Source: Patescibacteria group bacterium (lineage in GTDB: Bacteria; Patescibacteriota; Patescibacteriia; Patescibacteriales; UBA12465). Taken from it: DNA of 5,842 bases. The position numbers and the translations under genes are program-made. The stretch lies in NCBI GenBank assembly GCA_021734825.1, contig JAIPIE010000047.1, forward strand, positions 1 to 5,842, written 5' to 3'. Shown in pieces: positions 1 through 5,088 of the stretch. The notes below the pieces were generated by a model. It did no database searches. It was given only the letters and a program-made list of their open reading frames with translations, and was not told where the DNA came from. Each line of letters begins with the position of its first letter. Within the stretch, counting starts at the first letter, position 1.

Positions 1-100
1 TTAGTTTTATTTCCTTTCTAACAATGGGCAATACCCATCTTAATCTCTCTTCTAGAGGATTATTTGGTAGTTTAGTACACATATGGCCGTATTTTGGCAT
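1..100 (-). CDS. 5' end of a minus-strand gene cut by the left edge; possibly a helix-turn-helix/transposase-like protein
   Basis: From an ATG at 98-100 the minus strand is open to the window edge (33 codons), and the first in-frame stop upstream is at 134-136. The peptide begins MPKYGHMCTKLPNN and continues with PLEERLRWVLPIVRKEIKL, a charged amphipathic helix-like stretch that looks like real protein. A second in-frame ATG lies at 80-82 and would give a start at MCTKLPNN. There is no Shine-Dalgarno, as for most genes here. A TATAAT box sits on the same strand at 166-171, and the start region is embedded in an 11-bp inverted repeat (77-126). N-termini of this sort (LEERLRW...) resemble, from memory, small helix-turn-helix domains that precede a DDE transposase core, and an inverted repeat next to the start would fit an insertion-sequence end. 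The visible part is too short to prove either coding or family. Confidence 0.45.
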   Translation of the reverse strand, partial: MPKYGHMCTKLPNNPLEERLRWVLPIVRKEIKL

Positions 101-126
101 ATTGGTGGGAAAACCGCCATATGTGT
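77..126. repeat. Perfect 11-bp inverted repeat spanning the start of the left-edge gene
   Basis: ACACATATGGC at 77-87 is exactly complementary to GCCATATGTGT at 116-126, with a 28-nt spacer, and two G-T pairs could extend the stem outward. In minus-strand RNA the hairpin would hold the ATG at 98-100 in its loop and the ATG at 80-82 in an arm. A related motif, GGCATAT, sits in the spacer at 96-102, and the palindrome TGTGCACA follows at 126-133. It could be an attenuating start-region hairpin, a pair of protein-binding sites, or a subterminal repeat of a mobile element. The repeat is certain; its role is not known. Confidence 0.75.
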
Positions 127-146
127 GTGCACATTACCTGCCGATA

Positions 147-173
147 TTGACAAAATCACTATGTTATTATAGG
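147..173 (+). promoter_or_regulatory. Candidate promoter for the unknown plus-strand operon, face to face with a minus-strand -10
   Basis: A perfect -35 hexamer TTGACA lies at 147-152. The best -10-like element is TATAGG at 168-173, which gives a short 15-nt spacer; a 17-nt spacer would land on the poor TAGGCT. A start near 180 would leave a leader of about 34 nt before the ATG at 214. On the opposite strand the same bases read TATAAT (166-171), a candidate -10 for the left-edge gene, although its -35 (ATAACT with a 17-nt spacer) is weak. Two promoters may therefore overlap here. The spacing makes each call tentative. Confidence 0.3.
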
Positions 174-213
174 CTAAATTTACAAAGCAGTTATTTAACA
201 AAACCTTAAGAAA

Positions 214-312
214 ATGAATAAAAAAGGAAAAGCCATTAGAATGGCCAGAAGTTATTCCGCCTTTAAAGCAAAGGAAGAGGCGTGGAAATATTCAGTAAAG
301 AAACTCAAATGA
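214..312 (+). CDS. Small basic 32-residue peptide, unrecognised, coupled to the downstream membrane protein
   Basis: The frame opens at ATG 214 and ends at TGA 310-312. It reads MNKKGKAIRMARSYSAF, then KAKEEAWKYSVKKLK. The product would be strongly basic, has no hydrophobic segment, and could form an amphipathic helix that binds nucleic acid or membrane surface. Its last codon overlaps the ATG of the next gene as ATGA, a classic translational-coupling arrangement that supports it being real. There is no convincing Shine-Dalgarno (TTAAGAAA precedes the start), which is normal for this window. An inverted repeat (GCCATT/AATGGC, 232-245) lies inside the frame. I do not recognise the family. It could instead be an untranslated leader, with the downstream gene starting at GTG 282. 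Confidence 0.4.
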   Translation: MNKKGKAIRMARSYSAFKAKEEAWKYSVKKLK

Positions 313-794
313 TTTTATACCTAAGCTTTTTTGTGGTCCTGCTCGTCCTGACTCTGGCGAAAAGCAGTGGAAAGAAAAAAAGAGCCCAAAAATTTTTACA
401 AGAGCAGATTAATATATTAGAATCTGTTCTGCAAAATTTTGACTCAGACCCAAAGGGATACGAGGAATTAGCTGATAAAATCATCAAAATTACCGATGAC
501 ACGTCAGAGGAAAATAAAAATAAGCTACACGAATTTCTTCTGGGACACACTTTAAGCGATTGTTTTGTTGATAAAAGTGTGACGACATCAAAACTAGAAC
601 GTGACCTTAGCTTATTCCAAGTCATTAGTCCGCAAGTAGAAATGCTATGGAAAGATAAATCCATACTCTCGCCTTATCGATCATTTTTAAAAATGGAATT
701 GATAAGCCGCCTGGAATATGAAGGCAGAGAGCTTATGATCAGATTTAAGCATGCAGCTAGGAATAGACTGGAAAATTTAAAAGAGTTGGCTTAA
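309..794 (+). CDS. Unrecognised small protein with one N-terminal membrane segment
   Basis: This 161-residue protein starts with the hydrophobic stretch ILYLSFFVVLLVLTLA (residues 2-17), followed at once by a basic cluster (KSSGKKKRAQK). That pattern predicts a signal anchor with the rest of the protein in the cytoplasm. The remainder is charged and probably helical, with a coiled-coil-like part near residues 22-75 and a second helical part near 115-161 that ends RFKHAARNRLENLKELA. I see no catalytic motif and do not recognise the family. Start choice: ATG 309 overlaps the upstream peptide's stop as ATGA. The alternative GTG at 282 adds nine residues (MEIFSKETQ) and has a purine-rich AAGGA about 6 nt upstream, but would overlap the peptide by 31 nt. 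The gene converges on the YgjP-like gene and ends in a hairpin terminator. Confidence 0.72.
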   Translation: MILYLSFFVVLLVLTLAKSSGKKKRAQKFLQEQINILESVLQNFDSDPKGYEELADKIIKITDDTSEENKNKLHEFLLGHTLSDCFVDKSVTTSKLERDLSLFQVISPQVEMLWKDKSILSPYRSFLKMELISRLEYEGRELMIRFKHAARNRLENLKELA

Positions 795-810
795 TAATTA
801 AAACCAACTC
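772..810 (-). terminator. Candidate intrinsic terminator of the minus-strand hydrolase-Nudix-YgjP operon
   Basis: GAGTTGG (783-789) pairs perfectly with CCAACTC (804-810), and the A/T-rich 14-nt loop contains its own TTAA/TTAA pairing. Read on the minus strand, the stem is followed by TTTTAAATTTT (782 down to 772). It lies about 34 nt past the stop of the YgjP-like gene. The loop contains the TAA stop (792-794) of the converging plus-strand gene. Confidence 0.55.
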
Positions 811-818
811 ATCACTCC

Positions 819-849
819 AACAGCCATGTCCCGTGGCTGTTTTTTATTT
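819..849 (+). terminator. Intrinsic terminator of the unknown plus-strand operon
   Basis: AACAGCCA (819-826) pairs with TGGCTGTT (834-841) around a 7-nt loop, and the T run TTTTTT then ATTT follows directly. It lies 24 nt past the stop of the membrane-protein gene. The reverse direction lacks a U tract, so it works mainly for plus-strand transcripts. Its T tract contains the stop codon of the converging YgjP-like gene (844-846). Confidence 0.8.
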
Positions 850-1386
850 GAAATTATGTAGCTCCTGTCGACGTTTCTTAAAATCAGGGATTTGCTGCGC
901 CACTAAGCCCCAAAAGGCGGGGCTGTGATTTAATTGCTGCAAATGGCAAAGCTCATGCACAATTAAATAATCAATCAGTTCAGGTGGCAAAAAAACTAAG
1001 CGGTAATTAAAATTTAAACCACCCCTTTTTGAACAACTACCCCAGCGCGTTCTTTGATCACGAATACTAAGGCGAGTATATTTAAAATGATAAAATTGGT
1101 TAAAATATTCTAAGCGCTCCTTGGCAATTTCCCTTACCCTTTCTTTATAGCGCAAATAATCCACCCGAGTCCCTTTGGATAAAGGAGAATCCGGCGCATC
1201 CTTTAATTTCTGCCACTGTTTAAGAATCCATTCCCTTTTCTCATTAACAAAATTTTGAGCAAATCTTTCTGTAACCCAAAAAGGACGTGTCACCAGTACG
1301 CGTCCATCCGCCGATAAGCTGAGGCGAACATGACGTGAACGGCGCACGCGACGATGTCTAACAACTAAATTATCTCTAATCTCCAT
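844..1386 (-). CDS. YgjP/DUF45-family zinc-dependent hydrolase (M48-like metallopeptidase)
   Basis: This 180-residue protein has the layout of the YgjP/DUF45 family. A basic N-terminal strand region (RHRRVRRSRHVRLSLS type, about 10-35) is followed by RWGSCS at 114-119, NFNYRLVFLPPELIDYLIVH, the zinc motif HELCH at 144-148 with E145 as catalytic base, and NHSPAFW at 153-159 supplying the third metal ligand (H154). The length is close to the usual family size of roughly 170-240. The family is annotated as a cytosolic metalloprotease related to SprT, and I recall that the E. coli member has been reported as a UTP pyrophosphatase, so the substrate is unsettled. It is the last gene of a three-gene operon, 12 nt after the Nudix stop, with no Shine-Dalgarno, so coupling to upstream translation is likely. 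Its stop sits inside the opposite-strand terminator. Confidence 0.9.
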   Translation of the reverse strand: MEIRDNLVVRHRRVRRSRHVRLSLSADGRVLVTRPFWVTERFAQNFVNEKREWILKQWQKLKDAPDSPLSKGTRVDYLRYKERVREIAKERLEYFNQFYHFKYTRLSIRDQRTRWGSCSKRGGLNFNYRLVFLPPELIDYLIVHELCHLQQLNHSPAFWGLVAQQIPDFKKRRQELHNFK

Positions 1387-1398
1387 TATGATGGTAAA

Positions 1399-1902
1399 CT
1401 AATTTTTTATCTGAGATTTAATCAAATCAACACTACCTTTAGAACCTAACTGATTATAGAACTTCAAATTATCCAATTTATCAATATCAATCCAGGTGGC
1501 TAAGGATAAATAGCCTTTTTCATCATCGTCAATATAGTCTAGAGAAAGTTCACCGCCAGTCTGCTCCACCAAAAAATATATAAGCTGGCAATTCCAGTAC
1601 TCTTCTTCGGTGCGAGTAGGTCTAATAGTAGGTTTATAAAAAGAAGAATGTGCCTCGATTATTTGCTTGGGCTTTACCGTTAAGCCAGTTTCTTCCCAAA
1701 ATTCACGTCGCAAAGCTTCATCTAAACTTTCATCCATATTAACTCCTCCGCCCGGAAAATCATAACCATCATATTGAGGTGATAATAAAATTTTACCATC
1801 ACGAATAAGCAAGCCATAAATAGATGGACGAAAACGAAATTTTTCAATATCCACCAAAAATTCGTTTCTCTGATTGTCATGACAAAGCACTTCTTTTTTC
1901 AT
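1399..1902 (-). CDS. Nudix hydrolase
   Basis: This 167-residue single-domain protein has a perfect Nudix box, G-x5-E-x7-REUxEExGU, at residues 52-74: G52, E58, then REFWEETGL with E67, E70 and E71 as the metal-binding glutamates. FPGGG (49-53) precedes the box, as is typical. Such enzymes split nucleoside diphosphates linked to another moiety, using Mg2+. The substrate cannot be told from sequence; candidates are damaged dNTPs, NDP-sugars or capped nucleotides. An N-terminal beta strand of the fold reads PSIYGLLIRDGKILL. The gene lies 7 nt after the alpha/beta hydrolase and 12 nt before the YgjP-like gene. The start ATG follows a T run (AATTTTTT) instead of a ribosome binding site. Family assignment is secure and specific function is open. 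Confidence 0.93.
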   Translation of the reverse strand: MKKEVLCHDNQRNEFLVDIEKFRFRPSIYGLLIRDGKILLSPQYDGYDFPGGGVNMDESLDEALRREFWEETGLTVKPKQIIEAHSSFYKPTIRPTRTEEEYWNCQLIYFLVEQTGGELSLDYIDDDEKGYLSLATWIDIDKLDNLKFYNQLGSKGSVDLIKSQIKN

Positions 1903-1909
1903 AAAAAAT

Positions 1910-2782
1910 TTATTTAATCTTTTTTAACCAAAGTCTGATCTCTTTCTTTACTATTTGTTCATGGTTGGTGAATCCATGGTCAGCCTCAGGAATGATTATC
2001 GTCTCAAGAGAATTAGCTGGTTTATTATGAGATTCTAACCAAGTTGTAATATCCTCTGCCGATCTATCAGCATACTCATCATATCCAGCTAAAAAAGCTA
2101 AAATCGGCTGCTTAACTCGTAATAAGTCCTTAGACTTTTTACCCGAGGAATAATTAAATATCTCCTCCTTACTATCAGCTGTATATAAACTAATAAACCG
2201 CTGAGCATCTATTTCTCTAGGCATAAAATCACTTGTCAGTAATGTGTGTGATTTCCCTGCTTTAACTAAAACCTGTGCTTCTTTTAAAGCTTGTCTATAT
2301 TTCCTTTTGCCAATAGCTCCCAATAAATTGACACTGGCATAGTCACTAATAGGTGCCAGCAAAATTGCACCCTTAAGCTTAGACTTAGCTCGCTTAGATA
2401 AATAATATATGCTTTTTTGACAACCAGTAGAATGCCCAATTAAAAATATATTCTTTGGCTTATGAGCAAGAGCATAATCTAGAGCACCATCAATATCATC
2501 TAGGCAATCCGTAAAAACCTCATGAGCAACTCCAGCCAATAATCTCTCTTTATTTTTCTTGGCGGTTTTAAAATAATTAATTGTACCTGAGCCGCGGTTG
2601 ATGAATGTCAAAACAGCATCTTCTCCAGTCGCTAAAGTTGTCATTAATTCGGAACGAGAAAAAACACTACCATTTAGGCCATGTAAGAAAATAAATAAAT
2701 TTTCAGGTTTTTGACGGCCAAGCCAAAGACCTTTTAAATTAACTTTTTTTGGCGTCAAAAATGAGACAAAAGAAAAATTCAT
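1910..2782 (-). CDS. Alpha/beta hydrolase with GHSTGCQ nucleophile elbow (DUF1749-like)
   Basis: The protein is 290 residues from the chosen ATG at 2780-2782. A complete serine-hydrolase triad can be proposed: the oxyanion region LHGLNG (H34-G35), the nucleophile elbow GHSTG at 116-120 with Ser118, Asp235 in AGYDEYAD, and His269 in EADHGF. The GHSTGCQ elbow recalls the DUF1749 family of poorly characterised esterase-like hydrolases. There is no signal peptide and it is presumably cytosolic. The substrate is unknown. Start choice: the frame stays open to 2845, but that extension (MLTPLPLSSYCS...) would be encoded by the -35/-10 promoter at 2805-2833 and looks unlike a hydrolase N-terminus, so ATG 2782 (MNFSFVSFLTPKK) is preferred. 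It is the first gene of the operon with the Nudix and YgjP-like genes, and no Shine-Dalgarno is present. Confidence 0.88.
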   Translation of the reverse strand: MNFSFVSFLTPKKVNLKGLWLGRQKPENLFIFLHGLNGSVFSRSELMTTLATGEDAVLTFINRGSGTINYFKTAKKNKERLLAGVAHEVFTDCLDDIDGALDYALAHKPKNIFLIGHSTGCQKSIYYLSKRAKSKLKGAILLAPISDYASVNLLGAIGKRKYRQALKEAQVLVKAGKSHTLLTSDFMPREIDAQRFISLYTADSKEEIFNYSSGKKSKDLLRVKQPILAFLAGYDEYADRSAEDITTWLESHNKPANSLETIIIPEADHGFTNHEQIVKKEIRLWLKKIK

Positions 2783-2804
2783 AAAAATACTATTAGTTCT
2801 ATAT

Positions 2805-2833
2805 ATTATAGAGCAATATGAAGATAGGGGCAA
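2805..2833 (-). promoter_or_regulatory. Sigma70-type promoter of the hydrolase-Nudix-YgjP operon
   Basis: On the minus strand TTGCCC (2828-2833) and a perfect TATAAT (2805-2810) are separated by exactly 17 nt. Transcription would begin near 2798, leaving a leader of only about 15 nt before the ATG at 2782. The promoter lies just past the helicase terminator, so the operon is insulated from the helicase gene. Confidence 0.7.
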
Positions 2834-2840
2834 AGGTGTC

Positions 2841-2869
2841 AACAAAAAAACCGCCCAAAGAGCGGTTTT
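2841..2869 (-). terminator. Intrinsic terminator of the DEAD-box helicase gene
   Basis: AAAACCGC (2847-2854) pairs with GCGGTTTT (2862-2869) over 8 bp with a 7-nt loop. On the minus strand it is followed by a T run (TTT, then GTT, to 2841) and begins 8 nt past the helicase stop. The plus-strand reading also ends in T-rich sequence, so it may work in both directions. Confidence 0.85.
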
Positions 2870-2876
2870 ATGTATT

Positions 2877-4784
2877 TTATTTCTTCTTGAATCGAGGTTT
2901 AAAGGCCTTAGCCTTAAAAGTAGGGCGAGCAGATTTCCCTTGCTGTTTTTCTAAAGAGGCAAAAGTTTCTTTAGCCTTAAAGACTTTAAAACCAGAAGCT
3001 CTCACGCCCATCTTTAATTCACGATAAGGCTTAGCGATAGTCTTTGTAGTAGCTGTTTCACGCTGAGACTTAGCCAGCTCACTTCTCTTACTTGAAGAAC
3101 TTTTAGATCCGGTAGATTTAGCATAACTGCGTTTCGATGAACGGCCCTTGACCTCTTCTTTCAACTGATACATTTTCCGACGGAAAGCGAAACGATTACC
3201 ACCATCAAATTCAGGATTAACAATTAATGGCTCCTCTTCCCTATTTACAGGTACTTGCATGCGAGGCCTTGTCTCAGTTTTAACTGCGACCGAACCAGCA
3301 CCAGCACGAACGTAGGGCTTAGCTGTTGATCGTGGCGAGAATTTATCCTTTGCACGCACAGGAGCGGATTTTCTTGATTGATAAGAGTCTGACTGCTTAG
3401 CCCGGTTTGTCTGTAAATAATCTGGCGTAGCGGTCACATCAACAATAGCTGCGCGCTTGCGAAAACCAAGACTACTATAATTTTCTGCAGGAGCGTCGGC
3501 GCGATTACGAACCGGAGCATTATTTCTGGCTCTTAGTGGAGCTGGATTAGCTCTTCTAAAATTATTATTCTGCACAAACTTTCTTGGAGCCGAGTTCTGA
3601 TTTCTAGAAGCAGCATTTGGCCTCTCATCAATACGGGGCCGATTAACTGCAGATCCGATATTTCTAACCGGTAAATTTTTTCTAATTAAACGTTCAATCT
3701 TTTGAATTTCACGATACTGATCAGAAGAGGCAAAAGAAATAGCCTTCCCTTTCTTACCAGCACGAGCAGTGCGACCAATACGATGAACATAGTCCTCAGA
3801 ATTGTCAGGTAAATCAAAATTTAAAACTAATTCAATATCATTAATATCTAAACCTCTGGCGGCTACATCAGTAGCCACGAGAATACGGTGTTTTCCACTC
3901 TTAAAACCAGCCAAAGCGGCCTGACGCTGAGCGAAAGATAGATTGGAATGAATTTCCGCTGCCTTAAAACCATCATATAATAGTTTTTTGGTTAATTTGG
4001 TGGCGCCATGTTTAGTGCGGACAAAAATTAACACCGAACCTTGATGTTCATTAAGTAATAATAGCATTTGATCAAAGCGAGCTTCACGAGGTAAAACAAG
4101 AATTTCTTGTTCAACTAATTCCGCAGTACTCCCAGCCGGAGAAACTTCCACTCTTACCGGAGTGCGTAAATACTTTTCCGCTAGCTTCATCACTGCCATT
4201 GGCATAGTGGCAGAAAATAATAAAGTTTGACGATTTTTAGGTACACGTTTTAGCACTTCTTCAATTTGTGGAGCAAAGCCCATATCAAACATCATATCAG
4301 CTTCATCAAGAACTAGAACGGAAATATCATCAAGTTTGACGGTACCTCTTTTTAAGTGATCAATTAAGCGTCCGGGAGTTGCCACTAAAATATGTGGTTG
4401 ACGTCTAAGCGCAACTAATTGTCTATTAATAGCTTCGCCCCCGATCAAAGAAACGGTGCGTAGGCCTAAAAGTCCGCCCAGACTGCGTAAGCTAGTTTCA
4501 ACTTGTCCGGCTAATTCTCTGGTTGGTAGCAGTACTAAACCGCGACCCTTAACTTGAGCCAGGCGCTGTAACATCGGAATACCAAAAGCAAAAGTCTTGC
4601 CGGTACCGGTTTGAGCGATACCAACAATGTCCTCACCACTTAAAGCGGCGGGAATGGCTTGATGTTGAATTGGTGTCGGCGTGATTAAGCCTAAATCGCT
4701 GACAACTTTTAAAATAGACTCCTTAATACCTAAATCGGCAAAGGTAAGGAGTGCTGTTTCATTTTTTATTTCGTTTTTTAACAT
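2877..4784 (-). CDS. RhlE-like DEAD-box ATP-dependent RNA helicase with long basic tail
   Basis: The protein is 635 residues from ATG 4784. The helicase core (about 10-380) has every motif: Q motif with F15 and PTPIQHQAIP (Q40), Walker A AQTGTGKT (57-64), PTRELA (87-92), TPGR (136-139), DEAD (160-163), SAT (191-193), ARGLD (309-313) and HRIGRTAR (334-341). Such enzymes unwind short RNA duplexes using ATP and act in ribosome assembly and RNA decay in the cytosol. The remaining ~255 residues are rich in R, K, N, S and A, probably disordered, and carry repeated AP-x-R motifs and two FKAK copies; such tails bind RNA non-specifically. The core resembles RhlE. The frame can be extended to a GTG at 4817 (adding MTGNRSKLLIF); ATG 4784 is preferred because the Q motif then sits near the N-terminus and the TATTTTTATG context is shared with the hydrolase gene. 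The gene is monocistronic, with its own promoter and terminator. Confidence 0.95.
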   Translation of the reverse strand: MLKNEIKNETALLTFADLGIKESILKVVSDLGLITPTPIQHQAIPAALSGEDIVGIAQTGTGKTFAFGIPMLQRLAQVKGRGLVLLPTRELAGQVETSLRSLGGLLGLRTVSLIGGEAINRQLVALRRQPHILVATPGRLIDHLKRGTVKLDDISVLVLDEADMMFDMGFAPQIEEVLKRVPKNRQTLLFSATMPMAVMKLAEKYLRTPVRVEVSPAGSTAELVEQEILVLPREARFDQMLLLLNEHQGSVLIFVRTKHGATKLTKKLLYDGFKAAEIHSNLSFAQRQAALAGFKSGKHRILVATDVAARGLDINDIELVLNFDLPDNSEDYVHRIGRTARAGKKGKAISFASSDQYREIQKIERLIRKNLPVRNIGSAVNRPRIDERPNAASRNQNSAPRKFVQNNNFRRANPAPLRARNNAPVRNRADAPAENYSSLGFRKRAAIVDVTATPDYLQTNRAKQSDSYQSRKSAPVRAKDKFSPRSTAKPYVRAGAGSVAVKTETRPRMQVPVNREEEPLIVNPEFDGGNRFAFRRKMYQLKEEVKGRSSKRSYAKSTGSKSSSSKRSELAKSQRETATTKTIAKPYRELKMGVRASGFKVFKAKETFASLEKQQGKSARPTFKAKAFKPRFKKK

Positions 4785-4863
4785 AAAAATAAGCAACTTG
4801 GATCTATTTCCAGTCACTTTTACTATAATAATTTAGAGAGGTGGAGAAGATAACTCTGCCTTA

Positions 4864-4893
4864 AATATACCACAAAAATTCAAATTAAGTCAA
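4864..4893 (-). promoter_or_regulatory. Extended -10 sigma70-type promoter of the helicase gene
   Basis: On the minus strand TTGACT (4888-4893) and TATATT (4864-4869) are separated by 18 nt, and TGG directly before the -10 gives an extended TGn element. Each hexamer matches consensus at five of six positions. Transcription would start near 4857, giving a leader of about 70 nt to ATG 4784. A weaker box, TATTAT at 4825-4830, lies nearer the gene but lacks a good -35. Confidence 0.6.
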
Positions 4894-4903
4894 GTGGACT
4901 TAA
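4885..4903. promoter_or_regulatory. 19-bp palindrome overlapping the helicase -35 box, candidate operator
   Basis: TTAAGTCAAGTGGACTTAA has perfect 7-bp arms around a 5-nt centre. The minus-strand -35 hexamer TTGACT lies within it, which is where a repressor dimer would block polymerase. The palindrome itself is certain. The operator role is inference from its position, and no regulator gene is visible in the window. Confidence 0.4.
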
Positions 4904-5035
4904 ATATTAGGGAAATTACTGATAATATCCACAAATCAATAATTTTGCGTCTCCAGTCATACCTGGAAACAAAGCTGTTTTTATATTTCAATTATAACAC
5001 TTTATAAGACAATCAAATAGATTAGCTCTTCCCGC

Positions 5036-5064
5036 TTGCCTAATTAAGAGCCATAACCTATCAT
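5036..5064 (+). promoter_or_regulatory. Candidate promoter of the greA/ABC-F operon
   Basis: TTGCCT (5036-5041) and TATCAT (5059-5064) are separated by 17 nt, giving a start near 5071 and a leader of about 18 nt. This mirrors the TTGCCC-17-TATAAT promoter of the hydrolase operon. A perfect TATAAT at 5070-5075 is an alternative -10, but its -35 position reads AGAGCC and is poor. Confidence 0.5.
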
Positions 5065-5088
5065 ATTTATATAATAATATTAAACAAT

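Larger units (their letters stand above)
4785..5088. other. Divergent intergenic region between helicase and greA genes
   Basis: About 300 bases without a convincing gene. It holds a minus-strand helicase promoter (4864-4893), a plus-strand greA promoter (5036-5064), and three inverted repeats in a row. These are TTAAGTC/GACTTAA at 4885-4903, GGAAATTA/TAATATCC at 4911-4930 (one A-A mismatch, loop CTGA), and TCCAG/CTGGA at 4952-4967. The last two lie between the divergent promoters, outside both predicted transcripts, so if functional they are more likely protein-binding sites than RNA hairpins. The helicase leader would be about 70 nt. I see no tRNA or recognisable riboswitch. Confidence 0.6.

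Noticed and set aside
24..38. ATGGG/CCCAT hairpin as a terminator
   Set aside because: The 5-bp stem has no T tract on either side and lies within the left-edge reading frame.
24..209. Plus-strand open frame of 61 codons (MGNTHLNLSSRG...)
   Set aside because: It lies antisense to the better minus-strand frame at 1-100, runs straight through the 77-126 inverted repeat and candidate promoter bases, and its composition looks like chance.
220..245. GCCATT/AATGGC hairpin followed on the minus strand by TTTTCCTTTTTT, a possible minus-strand terminator
   Set aside because: No minus-strand gene lies upstream of it before the YgjP-like operon, which already has its own terminator. It sits inside the small plus-strand frame, and the T tract is broken by CC. 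It may still block antisense read-through.
305..664. Minus-strand open frame of 119 codons
   Set aside because: Shadow of the plus-strand membrane-protein gene; no domain and no promoter or start context.
2818..3027. Plus-strand open frame of 69 codons
   Set aside because: It overlaps the helicase terminator and the repetitive 3' end of the helicase gene in antisense. Its Lys/Leu-rich product is a by-product of that tail.
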